Of a DNA stretch of 64,000 bases, positions 45,460-56,915 are shown piece after piece. The translations under genes and the position numbers were made by a program. Where the stretch lies: positions 129,001-193,000 of the forward strand of contig NC_084769.1 in NCBI RefSeq assembly GCF_028858725.1, written 5' to 3'. Positions within the stretch are counted from its first letter, which is position 1. The number at the start of each line of letters is the position of its first letter. A model generated the notes under the pieces. That model saw nothing but the letters and a program-made list of their open reading frames with translations. It did no database searches and was not told where the DNA came from. Source of the stretch: Colius striatus (lineage: Eukaryota > Chordata > Aves > Coliiformes > Coliidae).

Positions 45460-48218
45460 CCGGGGATGGAATGCGACCCCAGGGGTGGGACCCCAGGGGT
45501 GGGATGGGACCCTGAGGTTTGGATGGGACCCCGAGGATTGAAGTTCAGGGGTGGGATGGGACCCCAGGATTGGAATGGGACTGGATGGGATCCCAGGGGT
45601 GGGATGGGGCGCCAGGGGTGGGATGGGACCCCAGGGGTGGGATGGGATGGGACTGGTTGGGACCCCAGGGGTGGGATGGGATGGGACCCCAGGGATGGGA
45701 TGAGTCTCCAGGGGTGGGAAGGGACCCTAGGTTGGGATGGGACCCCAGGGATAGGACTTCAGGGATGGGATGGGTCTCCAGGGTTGGGATGGGATGGGAC
45801 CCCAGGGGTGGGATGGGATGGGACTGGATGGGACCCAAGGGTTGGGAGGGGATGGGACCCTAGGGGTGGGATGGGATGTGATGGGACACCAGGGGTGGGA
45901 TGGGATGAGTCCCCAGGGCTGGGATGGGATGGGACCCCAGGGCTGGGATGGGATGGGACCCCAGGGCTGGGATGGGATGGGATTGGATGGGACTGGATGG
46001 GACCCCAGGGGTGGGATGGGACCCCAGGGGTGGGATGGGATGGGACTGCTGGGACCCCAGGGTTGGGATCGGACCCCAGATGTGGGATGCGTCTCCAGTG
46101 GTGGGATGGGACCCCAGGGGTGGGATGGGATGGGACCTCAGGGGTGGGATGGGATGGGACCTCAGGGGTGGGATGGGACCCCAGGGGTGGGACCTGAGGA
46201 GTGGGATCGGATAGGACTGGGATGGGAATCCAGGGGTGGGATGAGACTGGGATGGGACCCCAGGGGTGGGATGCGACCCCAGGGGTGGGATGGGACCCTA
46301 GGTTGGGTTGGGACCCCAGGGATAGGACTTCAGGGGTGGGATGGGTCTCCAGGGTTGGGATGGGACCCCAGGGGTGGGATGGGATGTGATGGGACCCCAG
46401 GGATGGGATGGGATGTGATGGGACCCCAGGGGTGGGATGGGAGGGGATGGAATGGGACCCCAGGGGTGGGATGGGAGGGGACCCTAGGGATGGGATGGGA
46501 TGGATGGGATGGGATCCCACGGGTGGGATGGGACCTCAGGGATCGGATGGGACCCCAGGGGTGTGGTGGGATGGGACTGGCTGGGACCCCAGGGTTGGGA
46601 TGGGACCCCGAGGGGTGGGATGTGATGGGACCCCAGGGCTGGGATGGGACCCCAGGGGTGGGATGGGATGGGAGTGGATGGGACCCAGGGTTGGGATGGG
46701 ACCCCAGGGGTGGGATGGGATGGGAGTGGATGGGACCCAGGGTTGGGATGGGACCCCAGGGGTGGGACCTCAGGAGTGGGATAGGATAGGACTGGAATGG
46801 GAATCCAGGGGTGGGATGAGACTGGGATGGGACCCCAGGGGTGGGATGCGACCCCAGGGGTGGGACAGGACCCTAGGTTGGGATGGGACCCCAGGGATAG
46901 GACTTCAGGGATGGGATGGGTCTCCAGGGTTGGGATGGGATGGGACCCCAGGGGTGGGATGGGATGGGACCCCAGGGGTGGGATGGGATGGGACTGGCTG
47001 GGACCCAAGGGTTGGGAGGGGATGGGACCCTAGGGGTGGGATGGGATGTGATGGGAAACCAGGGGTGGGAAGGGATGAGTCCCCAGGGGTGGGATGGGAC
47101 CCCAGGGGTGGGATGGGACCCCAGGGGTGGGATGGGACTGGATGGGACCCCAGGGGTGGGATGAGTCCCCAGGGGTGGGATGGGATGGGACCCCAGGGCT
47201 GGGATGGGATGGGACCCCAGGGCTGGGATGAGTCCCCAGGGGTGGGATGGGATGTGATGGGACCCCAGGGCTGGGATGAGTCCCCAGGGGTGGGATGGGA
47301 TGGGACCCCAGGGGTGGGATGGCATGGGACTGGATGGGACCCCAGGGTTGGAATGAGTCCCCAGGGGTGGGATGGAACCCCAGGTTTGGGATGGGATGGG
47401 ACTGGTTGGGACCCCAGGGGTGGGATGGGACCCCAGGGGTGGGATGGGATGGGACCCTATGGATGGGATGGGGCCTCAGGGGTGGGATGGGGCCCCAGGG
47501 GTGGGATGGGATGGGACCCTAGGGATGGGATGGGGCCTCAGGGGTGGGATGGGGCCCCAGGTTTGGGATGGGACTGGTTGGGACCCCAGGGGTGGGATGG
47601 GACCCCAGGGGTGGGGTGGGATGCGACCTCAGGGGTGGGATGGGATGGGACTGGCTGGGACCCCAGGGTTGGGATCGGACCCCAGGGGTGGGATCGGTTG
47701 GGACCCTAGGGGTGGGATGGAATGGGACTGGATGGGAAATCAGGGGTGGGATGGGATGGGACCCCAGGGGTGGGATGGGATGGGATGGGATGGGACCCCA
47801 GGGCTGGGATGAGTCCCCAGGGGTGGGATGGGATGGGACCCCAGGGGTGGGATGGGATGTGATGGGTCCCCAGGGGTGGGATGGCATGGGACTGGATGGG
47901 ACCCCAGGGTTGGGATGAGTCCCCAGGGGTGGGATTGGATGGGATGGGGCCCCAGGGGTGGGATGGGGCGCCAGGGGTGGGATGGGGCGCCAGGGGTGGG
48001 ATGGGATGGGACTGGTTGGGACCCCAGGGGTGGGATGAGTCTCCAGGGGTGGGATGGGACCCCAGGGGTGGGGTGGGATGGGACCCCAGGGGTGGGATGA
48101 GTCTCCAGGGGTGGGATGAGTCCCCAGGGGTGGGATGGGACCCCAGGGGTGGGATGGGACCCCAGGGGTGGGATGGGATAGGACTGGGATGGGACTCAAG
48201 GGGTGGGATGAGATGGGA

Positions 48219-48365
48219 TCCATCCCATCCCACCCCTGGAAACTCATCCCACCCCTGGGGTCCCATCCCATCCCACCCCTGGGGTCCCATCCCATCCCAC
48301 CCCTGGGGTCCCATCCAGTGCCATCTCACCCCTAAGGTCCCATCCGACCCCTGGCGTCCCATCCG
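48219..48365 (-). repeat. Inverted island within G-rich minisatellite, copy 2
   Basis: Same left and right switch points as the island at 45274, but about 40 bp shorter inside. It was carried along by the 3-kb higher-order duplication. Confidence 0.9.
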
Positions 48366-51009
48366 GGGATGGAATGCGACCCCAGGGGTGGGACCCCAGG
48401 GGTGGGATGGGACCCTGAGGTTTGGATGGGACCCCGAGGATTGAAGTTCAGGGGTGGGATGGGACCCCAGGATTGGAATGGGACTGGATGGGATCCCAGG
48501 GGTGGGATGGGGCGCCAGGGGTGGGATGGGACCCCAGGGGTGGGATGGGATGGGACTGGTTGGGACCCCAGGGGTGGGATGGGATGGGACCCCAGGGATG
48601 GGATGAGTCTCCAGGGGTGGGATGGGACTCCAGGGGTGGGATGGGATGGGACCCCAGGGGTGGGATGGCATGGGACCCTAGGGGTGGGATGGGATGTGAT
48701 GGGACCCCAGGGCTGGGAGGAGTCCCCAGGGGTGGGATGGGATGTGATGGGACCCCAGGGTTGGGATGAGTCCCCAGGGGTGGGATGGGACTCCAGGGGT
48801 GGGATGGGATGGGACCCTAGGGATGGGATGGGGCCTCAGGGGTGGAATGGGGCCCGAGGGGTGGGATGGGATGGGACCCCAGGTTTGGGATGGGATGGGA
48901 CCCCAGGGGTGGGATGGGAACCCAGGGGTGGGATGGGACCCCAGGGGTGGAGTGGGATGGGACCCCAGGGGTGGGATTGGTCCGTAGGGGTGGGATGGGA
49001 CTCCAGGGGTTGGATGGAATGGGATGGGATGGTACTGGATTGGACCCCAGGGTTGGGATAGGATGGGAACCCAGGGGTGGGATTGGATGGGATGGGACCC
49101 CAGGGGTGGGATGAGTCCCCAAGGGTGGGATGGGATGGGACCCAAGGGGTGGGATGGGATGGAATGGGATGGGACTGGATGGGACCCCAGGGGTGGGATG
49201 GGACCCCAGGGGTGGGACCTCAGGGGTGGGATGGGATAGGACTGGGATGGGACCCCAGGGGTGGGATGTGACCACAGGGCTGGGACCCCAGGGGTGGGAT
49301 TGGACCCTGAGGTTTGGATGGGACCCCAAGGATTGGAGTTCAGGGGTGGGATGGGACCCCAGGATTGGGATGGGACTGGATGGGATCCCAGGGGTGGGAT
49401 GGGATGGCATGCGACCCCAGTGGTGGGATGGGATGGGACCACAGGGATGGGATGAGTCCCCAGGGGTGGGATGGGACCCCAGGGGTGGGATGGGATGGGA
49501 CCCTAGGGATGGGATGGGGCCTCAGGGGTGGGATGGGGCCCCAGGGGTGGGATGGGGCCCCAGGGGTGGGATGGGATGGGACCCCAGGGTTGGGATGGGT
49601 TGGGACTGGTTGGGACCCCAGGGGTGGGATGGGATGGGAACCCAGGGATGGGATGGGACCCCAGGGGTGGGGTGGGATGCAACCCCAGGGGTGGGGTGGG
49701 ATGGGAACCCAGGGATGGGATGGGACCCCAGGGGTGGGATGGGATGGGACCCCAGGGGTGGGGTGGGATGCGACCCCAGGGGTGGGACGGGACCCTAGGT
49801 TGGGATGGGACCCCAGGGATAGGACTTCAGGGATGGGATGGGTCTCCAGGGTTGGGATGGGATGGGACCCCAGGGGTGGGATGGGATGGGACTGGATGGG
49901 ACCCAAGGGTTGGGAGGGGATGGGACCCTAGTGGTGGGATGGGATGTGATGGGACACCAGGGGTGGGATGGGATGAGTCCCCAGGGCTGGGATGGGATGG
50001 GACCCCAGGGCTGGGATGGGATGGGACCCCAGGGCTGGGATGGGATGGGATTGGATGGGACTGGATGGGACCCCAGGGGTGGGATGGGACCCCAGGGGTG
50101 GGATGGGATGGGACTGCTGGGACCCCAGGGTTGGGATCGGACCCCAGGGGTGGGATGGGATGGGACCCCAGGGGTGGGATGGGATGGGACTGCTGGGACC
50201 CCAGGGTTGGGATCGGACCCCAGGGGTGGGATGGGATGGGACCCCAGGGTTGGGATGGGATGTGATGGGTCCCCAGGGGTGGGATGGGATGGGACTGGAT
50301 GGGACCCCAGGGTTGGGATGAGTCCCCAGGGGTGGGATGGGATGGGATCCCAGGGGTGGGATGGGGCGCCAGGGGTGGGATGGGACCCCAGGTTTGGGAT
50401 GGGATGGGACTGGTTGGGACCCCAGGGGTGGGATGGGATGGGACCACAGGGATGGGATGAGTCTCCAGGGGTGGGATGGGACCCCAGGGGTGGGGTGGGA
50501 TGGGATGGGACAGGATGGGATGGGACCCCAGGGGTGGGATGGGACCCCAGGGGTGGGACGGGATAGGACTGGGATGGGACTCCAGGGGTGGGATGAGACT
50601 GGGATGGGACACCAGGGGTGGGATGCGTCCCCAGGGGTGGAACTCCAGGAGTGTGATGGGACCCTGAGGTTGGGATGGGACCCCAGGGATGGGACTTCAG
50701 GGGTGGGATGGGATGGGACCCCAGGGATGGGATGGGACTCCAGGGATGGGATGGGACCCTGAGGTTAGGATGGGACCCCAGGGATGGGATGGGATGGGAC
50801 TGGGATGGGACCCCAGGGGTGGGATTGGACCCCAGGGGTGGGATATCAGGGATGGGATGGGATCCTGGGACTGGGATGGGACCCTGGGGATAGGACCCTG
50901 GGGCTGGGATGGGACCCTGAGGTTGGGATGGGACTTCTGGTACCAGGGCTGTGAGCTCCCAGTGCCCTCCCAGTCCCATTCTGAGACCCCCAGTGCTTTA
51001 CTGGTCCTA

Positions 51010-51470
51010 CTAAGACCTCCAAAACATACCCAAGAACTGGGTTGAGACCCTCCAAAAGCCATAGGAAGTGGGACTGAGTCCCCTCAAATCCATCAGGAGT
51101 GGGGTGAAGGCCCCAAAACCCATCAGGAGCAGGGGCTAAGCCCCCCCAAACCCATCAGGAGTGGGGATGACTCTCCTCCCAAATCTATAGGGAGGCAGTT
51201 TGGGTCCCCCAAACCTATCAGGAGAGGGGGTCTAAGCCCCCCCATACCCATGGGAAACTAGACTGAGTCCCCTAAAACCCATCAGGAGTGGGGCTGAGCC
51301 CATACCCCAAACCCATAGGGAGCAAGACTGGGCCCCCAAACCTATCAGGAAAAGGGATTGAGCCCCCCAAAACCCATCAGGAGCAGGACTGGGCCCCCCA
51401 AACCCATGGTGGGAGTGGGACTGGACCCCCCCACTCCGCTATGCCAACCTCCCCCCTTCTCCCCCCTCCC
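51010..51470 (+). repeat. Intronic degenerate minisatellite, block B
   Basis: Sequence-identical counterpart of 4690-5150, as far as I could compare. Confidence 0.8.
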
Positions 51471-51472
51471 AG

Positions 51473-51552
51473 GGCAGGTCCAGAGCCGTCAGTGCATTGA
51501 GGCCGTCATCAAATTCGCCTTCGAGGAGAGGCTCTTCCTCATGGCTGACGAG
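51473..51552 (+). CDS. GPT: GPT internal exon, block B
   Basis: Same 80-bp exon as at 5154 ([11 protein letters not shown] through RLFLMADE), with acceptor CCCTCCCAG and donor GAG/GTGAGT. Here the upstream partners are inside the window: three candidate copies of the preceding exon at 27770, 31268 and 40645, 10.6-23.5 kb upstream, all phase-compatible. The GG at its start needs a G from the preceding exon to complete NPGNPTG, which copies 2 and 3 supply and copy 1 (A) does not. Confidence 0.93.
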
Positions 51553-51635
51553 GTGAGTGGGACCCTCAGACTCGGGGGGTATGTGAGGTGGACCCCAACA
51601 TCTAGGTAACCCCACCAGTTTCCCCCCTCCTCCAG

Positions 51636-51772
51636 GTGTACCAGGACAACGTGTATGCTGAGGGTTCGGCCTTCCACTCCTTCAGGAAGGTGCTGACAGA
51701 GATGGGGCCGCCCTACCTGGACTCGGTGGAACTCACCTCCTTCCACTCCATCTCCAAAGGCTTCACGGGCGA
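51636..51772 (+). CDS. GPT: GPT exon carrying the PLP lysine, block B
   Basis: Counterpart of 5317-5453, with the same [10 protein letters not shown] start and [11 protein letters not shown] end. The gene then stops making sense. The next 12 kb contain a minus-strand lectin exon, CR1, satellites and the RECQL4/LRRC14 promoters, and nothing resembling the C-terminal half of alanine aminotransferase (YRGGYVEV, LCPPVPGQ, PGSGFGQREGTYHFR in human). Two GPT copies broken at the same place suggest either an old truncation that was then duplicated, or a repeated assembly gap. Confidence 0.93.
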
Positions 51773-51908
51773 GTGAGTGACCTCCCACGGCCAGCCCCAC
51801 CCCAAGGTGGCCACCACAGGTCCTGGGGAGCCACAGAGTGGGGATGAGGATGGTGGAACCCCATGGGCCTCAAGGGTGGTGATGGAAAGAGGCTGGAGGT
51901 CCCGTGGG

Positions 51909-52125
51909 GTTGGGATGGTGATGCCATGGTCCTCTGGAGCCTATGGGATGGGGATGGTGATGCCATGGTCCTGTGGAGCCCACGGGGTGGGGATGGTGAT
52001 GCCATGGTTCTGTGGAGCCCACGGGGTGGGGATGGTGATGCCATGGTCCTGTGGAGCCCACGGGGTGGGGATGGTGATGCCATGGTCCTGTGGAGCCTAT
52101 GGGATGGGGATGGTGATGCACAAAG
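51909..52125 (+). repeat. 39-bp minisatellite downstream of GPT exon, block B
   Basis: Five units as at 5590-5805. The fifth reads GGTCCTGTGG where block A has GGTCCTCTGG, a sign of homogenisation between units. Confidence 0.9.
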
Positions 52126-52141
52126 GGGCCCCGTGGGGATG

Positions 52142-52147
52142 TTTATT
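52142..52147 (-). terminator. Poly(A) signal AATAAA of the lectin gene, block B
   Basis: TTTATT on plus, at the same distance from the lectin stop as in block A. Confidence 0.7.
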
Positions 52148-52246
52148 AGGGTGGTTCTGACGACAGGGAGCCTCCAGGGGCATCTGATGTCAGAGGGTCC
52201 TGGTGCCAGGGGGGAAACTCCTCACCTTGTCCCCCTTAAAAGCCCC

Positions 52247-52400
52247 TCATGGCTCGGGGTGGACAGTGTAGACCTCGACCTCACAGAGAGTGAACTGCTC
52301 CTCCCGGCCCAGGATAGTGACGGTGACGTAGCGGCCGCGGAGGCCGTGGCAGCAGATGGTGCTGAGCGACCCAGGACTGGCATCTGTGATGATGCCACAG
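52247..52400 (-). CDS. Last exon of an F-type lectin domain protein, block B
   Basis: Same protein segment as at 5928-6081 (CGIITDASPG through TLCEVEVYTVHPEP). The single difference I found, at 52316 (A in block B, G in block A), is silent, turning an ACC Thr codon into ACT. A silent difference with an intact frame fits two maintained copies, but one site is weak evidence. No earlier lectin exon carrying the fucose-binding residues is seen to its right. Confidence 0.8.
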
Positions 52401-52417
52401 CTGCAGGGAGCAAACCA

Positions 52418-52730
52418 CAGAATCATTTGAGTTAGAAAAGCCCTTTGAGCTGCTGGAGCCCAGCCCTGAGCCCTCACCCTGCCACGGCCACCACTGACCC
52501 ACAGCCCTCAGCACCTCAGCTCCAGGGCTTTGGGGTCCCTCCAGGGCTGGGCACTCCCCCAGCTCCCGGGCAGCCTGGCACAGGGGCTGACACCCCTCTC
52601 AGGGAAACAGTTCTGCCTCAGCTCCAGCCTCAGCCTCCCCTGGGGCACCCTGAGCCCCTTTCCTCTTGGCCTGTCACTCACTAGCTGGGAGCAGAGACCG
52701 ACCTCCAGCTCACTGCAGCCTCCTGGTAGA
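52418..52730 (-). mobile_element. CR1 LINE 3' fragment, block B
   Basis: Duplicate of the fragment at 6099-6411, in the same place relative to the lectin exon. Its insertion therefore predates the segmental duplication. Confidence 0.85.
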
Positions 52731-52734
52731 GATT

Positions 52735-53394
52735 TCACCACCAAAACCCCAATATTCTATCTTTTTGTCCAAACACCACCACAAAAACACTACTTTTTTT
52801 CCCTCAAATCACCTCCCCAATTTTCCCCTCAGAACTCCACCAAAATCCCACTTTTTCCCCCTTAAAACTCCACCAAACCCCAACATTTCCCTTCAAAACT
52901 CACAAAAAGCTCACTTTTCCCCTCAAAACTACACCAAAGCCCAACTTTTTCATCAGAACCCCACCAAAGCACCACTTTTCCCCTCAACACTCCACAAAAA
53001 CCCATCTTCCCCTCAGAACCCCAACAAAAACCCACCTTTGCCCTCAAATATCCACCAACCCCCCACTTTTTCACTCCAAAATCCACTAAAAGCACACTTG
53101 TCATCTGAAAACACCAACAAAACTCCACTTTTCCCCTCAAAGCTCCCCCAAAATCCCACTGGTGCCTCAGAACCCCACCAATCTGCATCTTTTCCAACTC
53201 AGCAGAACTCCAACGTCCCTCTTTTCTCCTTAAAACTCTACAAAAAAACCTTTTTCTCCTCAGAATCCCACAAAAAACGCACTTTTGCCCTCAAAAACCC
53301 ACCAAATCTCCACTTTTTCACTCCAAGGTCCACTAAAGCCACACTTTTCCCCTCAACACTCCACCAAAACTCCACTTTTCATCTGAAAACTCCA
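52735..53394 (+). repeat. CCACTTTTCCCCTC satellite, segment 4
   Basis: Counterpart of 6415-7077, ending at the same truncation junction. Confidence 0.95.
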
Positions 53395-53396
53395 CC

Positions 53397-53672
53397 TCCC
53401 GGAGCCGCGCAGGGACCGCAGCGTCTGGGGCTCAGATCGAACTTCCCGCTGCCGCCGCCCTTCAGCCAATAAGAAGGGAGGAAGCGATGACAGACACGGC
53501 GGCAGCCAATGGGCGGGCGAGGATGGCAGGCGGCACCTAGTAACGACGCCGGGCCCGCCTTGCGTGGTGAAACTCTCGCTCTGATTGGCGGAGGGGCGGT
53601 GCCGGGGTGCAGTGCCAATGCCTGGAAGCGCGGCCGTGAGGGGCCCGGCGGGAGCGGGGCGGCGGGCGGGAG
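53397..53672. promoter_or_regulatory. RECQL4/LRRC14 bidirectional promoter, truncated copy 4
   Basis: Same truncation as copy 1, so the RECQL4 start codon is missing and satellite abuts TCCCGGAGCC. LRRC14-side donor GAG/GTGAGC is retained. It shares the CCTTGCG variant with copy 1, which shows that the truncated copy is one lineage duplicated with the block. Confidence 0.75.
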
Positions 53673-54090
53673 GTGAGCTGAGGGGTCCCCGGGGACTGGG
53701 GGGCGTGAGGGCAGCTGAGGGGTCCCCGGAGACTGGGGGGCGTGAGGGCAGCTGAGGGGTCCCCGGGGACTGGGGGGCGTGAGGGCAGCTGAGGGGTCCC
53801 CGGGGACTGGGGGCGTGAGGGCAGCTGAAGGGTCCCCGGGGACTGGGGGGCGTGAGGGCAGCTGAGGGGTCCCCCGGGATTGGGGGCGTGAGGGGAGCTG
53901 AGGGGTCCCCGGGAATTGTGGGGGGCGTGAGGGCAGCTGAGGGGGACCCCGGGGATTGGGGGGCGTGAGGGGAGCTGAGGGGGACCCCGGGGATTGGGGG
54001 GGCGTGAGGGCAGCTGAGGGGGGCCTCAGGGATTGGGGGGCGTGTGGGCAGCTGAAGGGGACCCCGGAGATTGGGGGGGCGTGAGGGCAG
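53673..54090 (+). repeat. GGGTCCCC minisatellite following promoter copy 4
   Basis: 37-bp family. Unit order differs from the array at 7354, so these arrays have changed since duplication. Confidence 0.92.
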
Positions 54091-56045
54091 CCAAAACTCC
54101 ACTTTTCATCTGAAAACTCCACCAAAACTGCATTTTTCATCTTAAAACCCCACCAAAACCCCACTTTTCCCCTTAAAACTCCACAAAAACTCATTTTCCT
54201 TTCAGTGGACCACCAAACCCTCTCTTTTTCCCTCAGAACCACAAGACACCCCGCTTTTGCCCCAAATATCCACCAAACCCACACCTTACCACTCCAAAGT
54301 CCACAAAATCCCACATTTGCCCTTAAAAATACACCAAACCCACACTTTTAATCTAAAAACCCCACCAAAACTCCACTTTTCCCCTCAAAGCTCCTCCAAA
54401 ATCCCACTTGTTCCTCTTAAGTCCACCAAATCCTCACTTTTCTTCTCAAACCTCCACTTTTCCACTTAAAACTCCACCAAAAAAATCCATTTTCCCCCTC
54501 AGAATCCCATCAAAAATCCACTTTCGCCCTCAAAAACCCATTGAACAGCCAATTTTAACTCCAAGCTCCACCAAAACCCCACTTTTTCCCTCAACACTCC
54601 ACCAAAACTTCACTTTCCCCCTCAAAGTTCCTCCTAATTCCCACTTGTTCCTCAGAAGTCCACAAATCCCCCACTTTTGCCCTCAAAACTCTGCCAAAAC
54701 CCAGTTTTCCTCTCAAGACTACACCACAATCCCACTTTCTCCCCACAACACCATCAAAACCCAATTCTTTCCTCTCAGAATCTCACCAAAACCCCACTTT
54801 TGCCCTCAACACTCCACCAGAACCTTACTTTTCCCCTTAAAACCCCACAAAAACTCATTTTCACCTCAGATCCACACCGAAAACCTACTTTTACTCTCAA
54901 AAATTCATCAAATCCCCACTTTTTCACTCCAAACTCCAGTAAAACCCACTGTTCTTCTCAACACTCCACAAAAAACCCCACTTTTCATCTGAAAACTCCA
55001 CCAAAACTCCACTTTTCCCCTCAGAACCCCATCAAAAACCCACTTTCGCCCTCAAAACCCCACCGAACCTCCACTTTTCAACTCCAGACTCCACCAAGCC
55101 CGCACTTTTCCCCTCAGAACCCCACCAATCTCCACTGTTCCCCCTCACCAGACAACCAACCCCACTCTTTTCTCCTTAAAACTCCACCAAAACCCATTTT
55201 TCCCCTCAGAACCACACCAAAAACCTACTTTTACCCTCAAAAATCCACCAAATCGCCACTTTTTCACTCCAAACTCCACTAAAACCCCTTTTCCCCTCAA
55301 CACTCCACCAAAACCCTCACTTTTTCATTCCAAACTCCAGTAAAACCCACTGTTCTTCTCAACACTCCACAAAAAAAACCCACTTTTCCCCTCAACACTC
55401 CACCAAAACTCCACTTTTCCCCTCAGAACCCCATCAAAACCCCACTTTCACCCTCAAAACCCCACCGAACCTCCACCTTTCCACTCCAGACTCCACCAAG
55501 CCCGCACTTTTCCCCTCAGAACCCCACCAATCTCCACTGTTCCCCCTCACCAGACAACCAACCCCACTCTTTTCTCCTTAAAGCTCTACAAAAACCTTTA
55601 TTCCCCTCAGAACCCCACAGTAAAACACTTTTCCCCTCAAAACCCCACCAAACCCCCACTTTTCCCCTCAAAACTCCAGTAAAACCCACTGTTGCCCTCA
55701 AAACTCTGCCAAAATCCATTTTTCCCCTCAGAACCGCATCAAAAACTTACTTTTACCCTCAAAAATCCTCCAAATCGCCACTTGTTCACTCAGAACTCCA
55801 CTAAAACCCCTTTTCTTCTCAACACTCCACAAAACCCCCACTTTTCCCCTCACAGCTCCACTCAAATCCCACTTGTATCTCAGAAATCCACCAAACCCCC
55901 ACTTTTCCCCTCAACACTCCACCAAAACCCCACTTTTCCCCTCCAAGCTCCTCCCAATTCCCACTTGCTCCTCAGAAATTCACAAAACCCCTCACTTTTC
56001 CTCTCAAAACTCCACCTTTCCCCTCAGAACCCCATTAAAACCCCA
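54090..56045 (+). repeat. CCACTTTTCCCCTC satellite, segment 5
   Basis: About 1.95 kb, against 2.8 kb in segment 2. The missing stretch corresponds to an internal higher-order unit and explains part of the offset shift between blocks A and B. Confidence 0.95.
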
Positions 56046-56090
56046 CTTTGCCCCGCCGCCCCTCCCCATCCCCGCCCCCGCAGCGGGCAC

Positions 56091-56174
56091 CTGGCCGGGC
56101 TTCCTCCGCTGCTCCCGGACAAAAGCCGCTTCCCAGCTCTTCAGCAGGGCCTTGACCTCCCGCTGCCGCTCCAT
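56091..56174 (-). CDS. RECQL4: RECQL4 coding exon 1, copy 5
   Basis: 84-bp exon with the same MERQREVKALLK start and RRKPGQ end as the block A copies, and a GTGCCC donor. The intron beside it has one C fewer in the CCCCCGCAG stretch. No further RECQL4 exon is within reach on the minus strand, so it is another orphan first exon. All four intact exon copies keep an open frame, but at 84 bp this says little about selection. Confidence 0.88.
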
Positions 56175-56496
56175 GGCGTGCGGAGCGGGGCCGTTCCCCG
56201 GCCCGGGGCGATCCGAGACCTCCCGGAGCCGCGCAGGGACCGCAGCGTCTGGGGCTCAGATCGAACTTCCCGCTGCCGCCGCCCTTCAGCCAATAAGAAG
56301 GGAGGAAGCGATGACAGACACGGCGGCAGCCAATGGGCGGGCGAGGATGGCAGGCGGCACCTAGTAACGACGCCGGGCCCGCCTTCCGTGGTGAAACTCT
56401 CGCTCTGATTGGCGGAGGGGCGGTGCCGGGGTGCAGTGCGCATGCCTGGAAGCGCGGCCGTGAGGGGCCCGGCGGGAGCGGGGCGGCGGGCGGGAG
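56175..56496. promoter_or_regulatory. RECQL4/LRRC14 bidirectional promoter, full copy 5 (variant)
   Basis: Full-length copy, but the fourth CCAAT is lost: GTGCAGTGCGCATGCCTGG replaces GTGCAGTGCCAATGCCTGG near 56440. The change creates GCGCATGC, similar to an NRF1 core. LRRC14-side donor is GAG/GTGAGC. Confidence 0.8.
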
Positions 56497-56915
56497 GTGA
56501 GCTGAGGGGTCCCCGGGGACTGGGGGGCGTGAGGGCAGCTGAGGGGTCCCCGGGGACTGGGGGCGGGAGGTGAGCTGAGGGGTCCCCGGGGATTGGGGGG
56601 GCGTGAGGGCAGCTGAGGGGTCCCCGGGGATTGGGGGGCGTGAGGGCAGCTGAAGGGGATCCCGGAGATTGGGGGGCGTGAGGGCAGCTGAGGGGTCCCC
56701 GAGGACTGGGGGGCGTGAGGGCAGCTGAGGGGTCCCCGGGGATTGTGGGGGGTGAGGGCAGCTGAGGGGGGCCTCAGGGATTGGGGGAGTGTGAGGGCAG
56801 CTGAGGGGGATCCCGGGGATTGGGGGGGCGTGAGGGCAGCTGAGGGGGGCCTCAGGGATTGGGGGGGGTGTGGGCAGCTGAAGGGGACCCCGGAGATTGG
56901 GGGGGCGTGAGGGCA
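56497..56915 (+). repeat. GGGTCCCC minisatellite following promoter copy 5
   Basis: 37-bp family, again containing an internal copy of the GGGAGGTGAGCTGAGG exon-donor sequence near 56565, and ending at the GCAGCCAAAACTCC junction. Confidence 0.92.

Larger units (their letters stand above)
40905..50940 (+). repeat. GPT-intron G-rich minisatellite before GPT exons of block B
   Basis: 10 kb of the 19/24-bp family. A stretch of roughly 2.9-3.0 kb is tandemly repeated (43211 with 46201, 43826 with 46797, 44867 with 47828, 45466 with 48369). The same sequence also matches the left window edge, so 1-4640 corresponds to part of this array. Two strand-inverted islands are listed separately. Confidence 0.95.
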
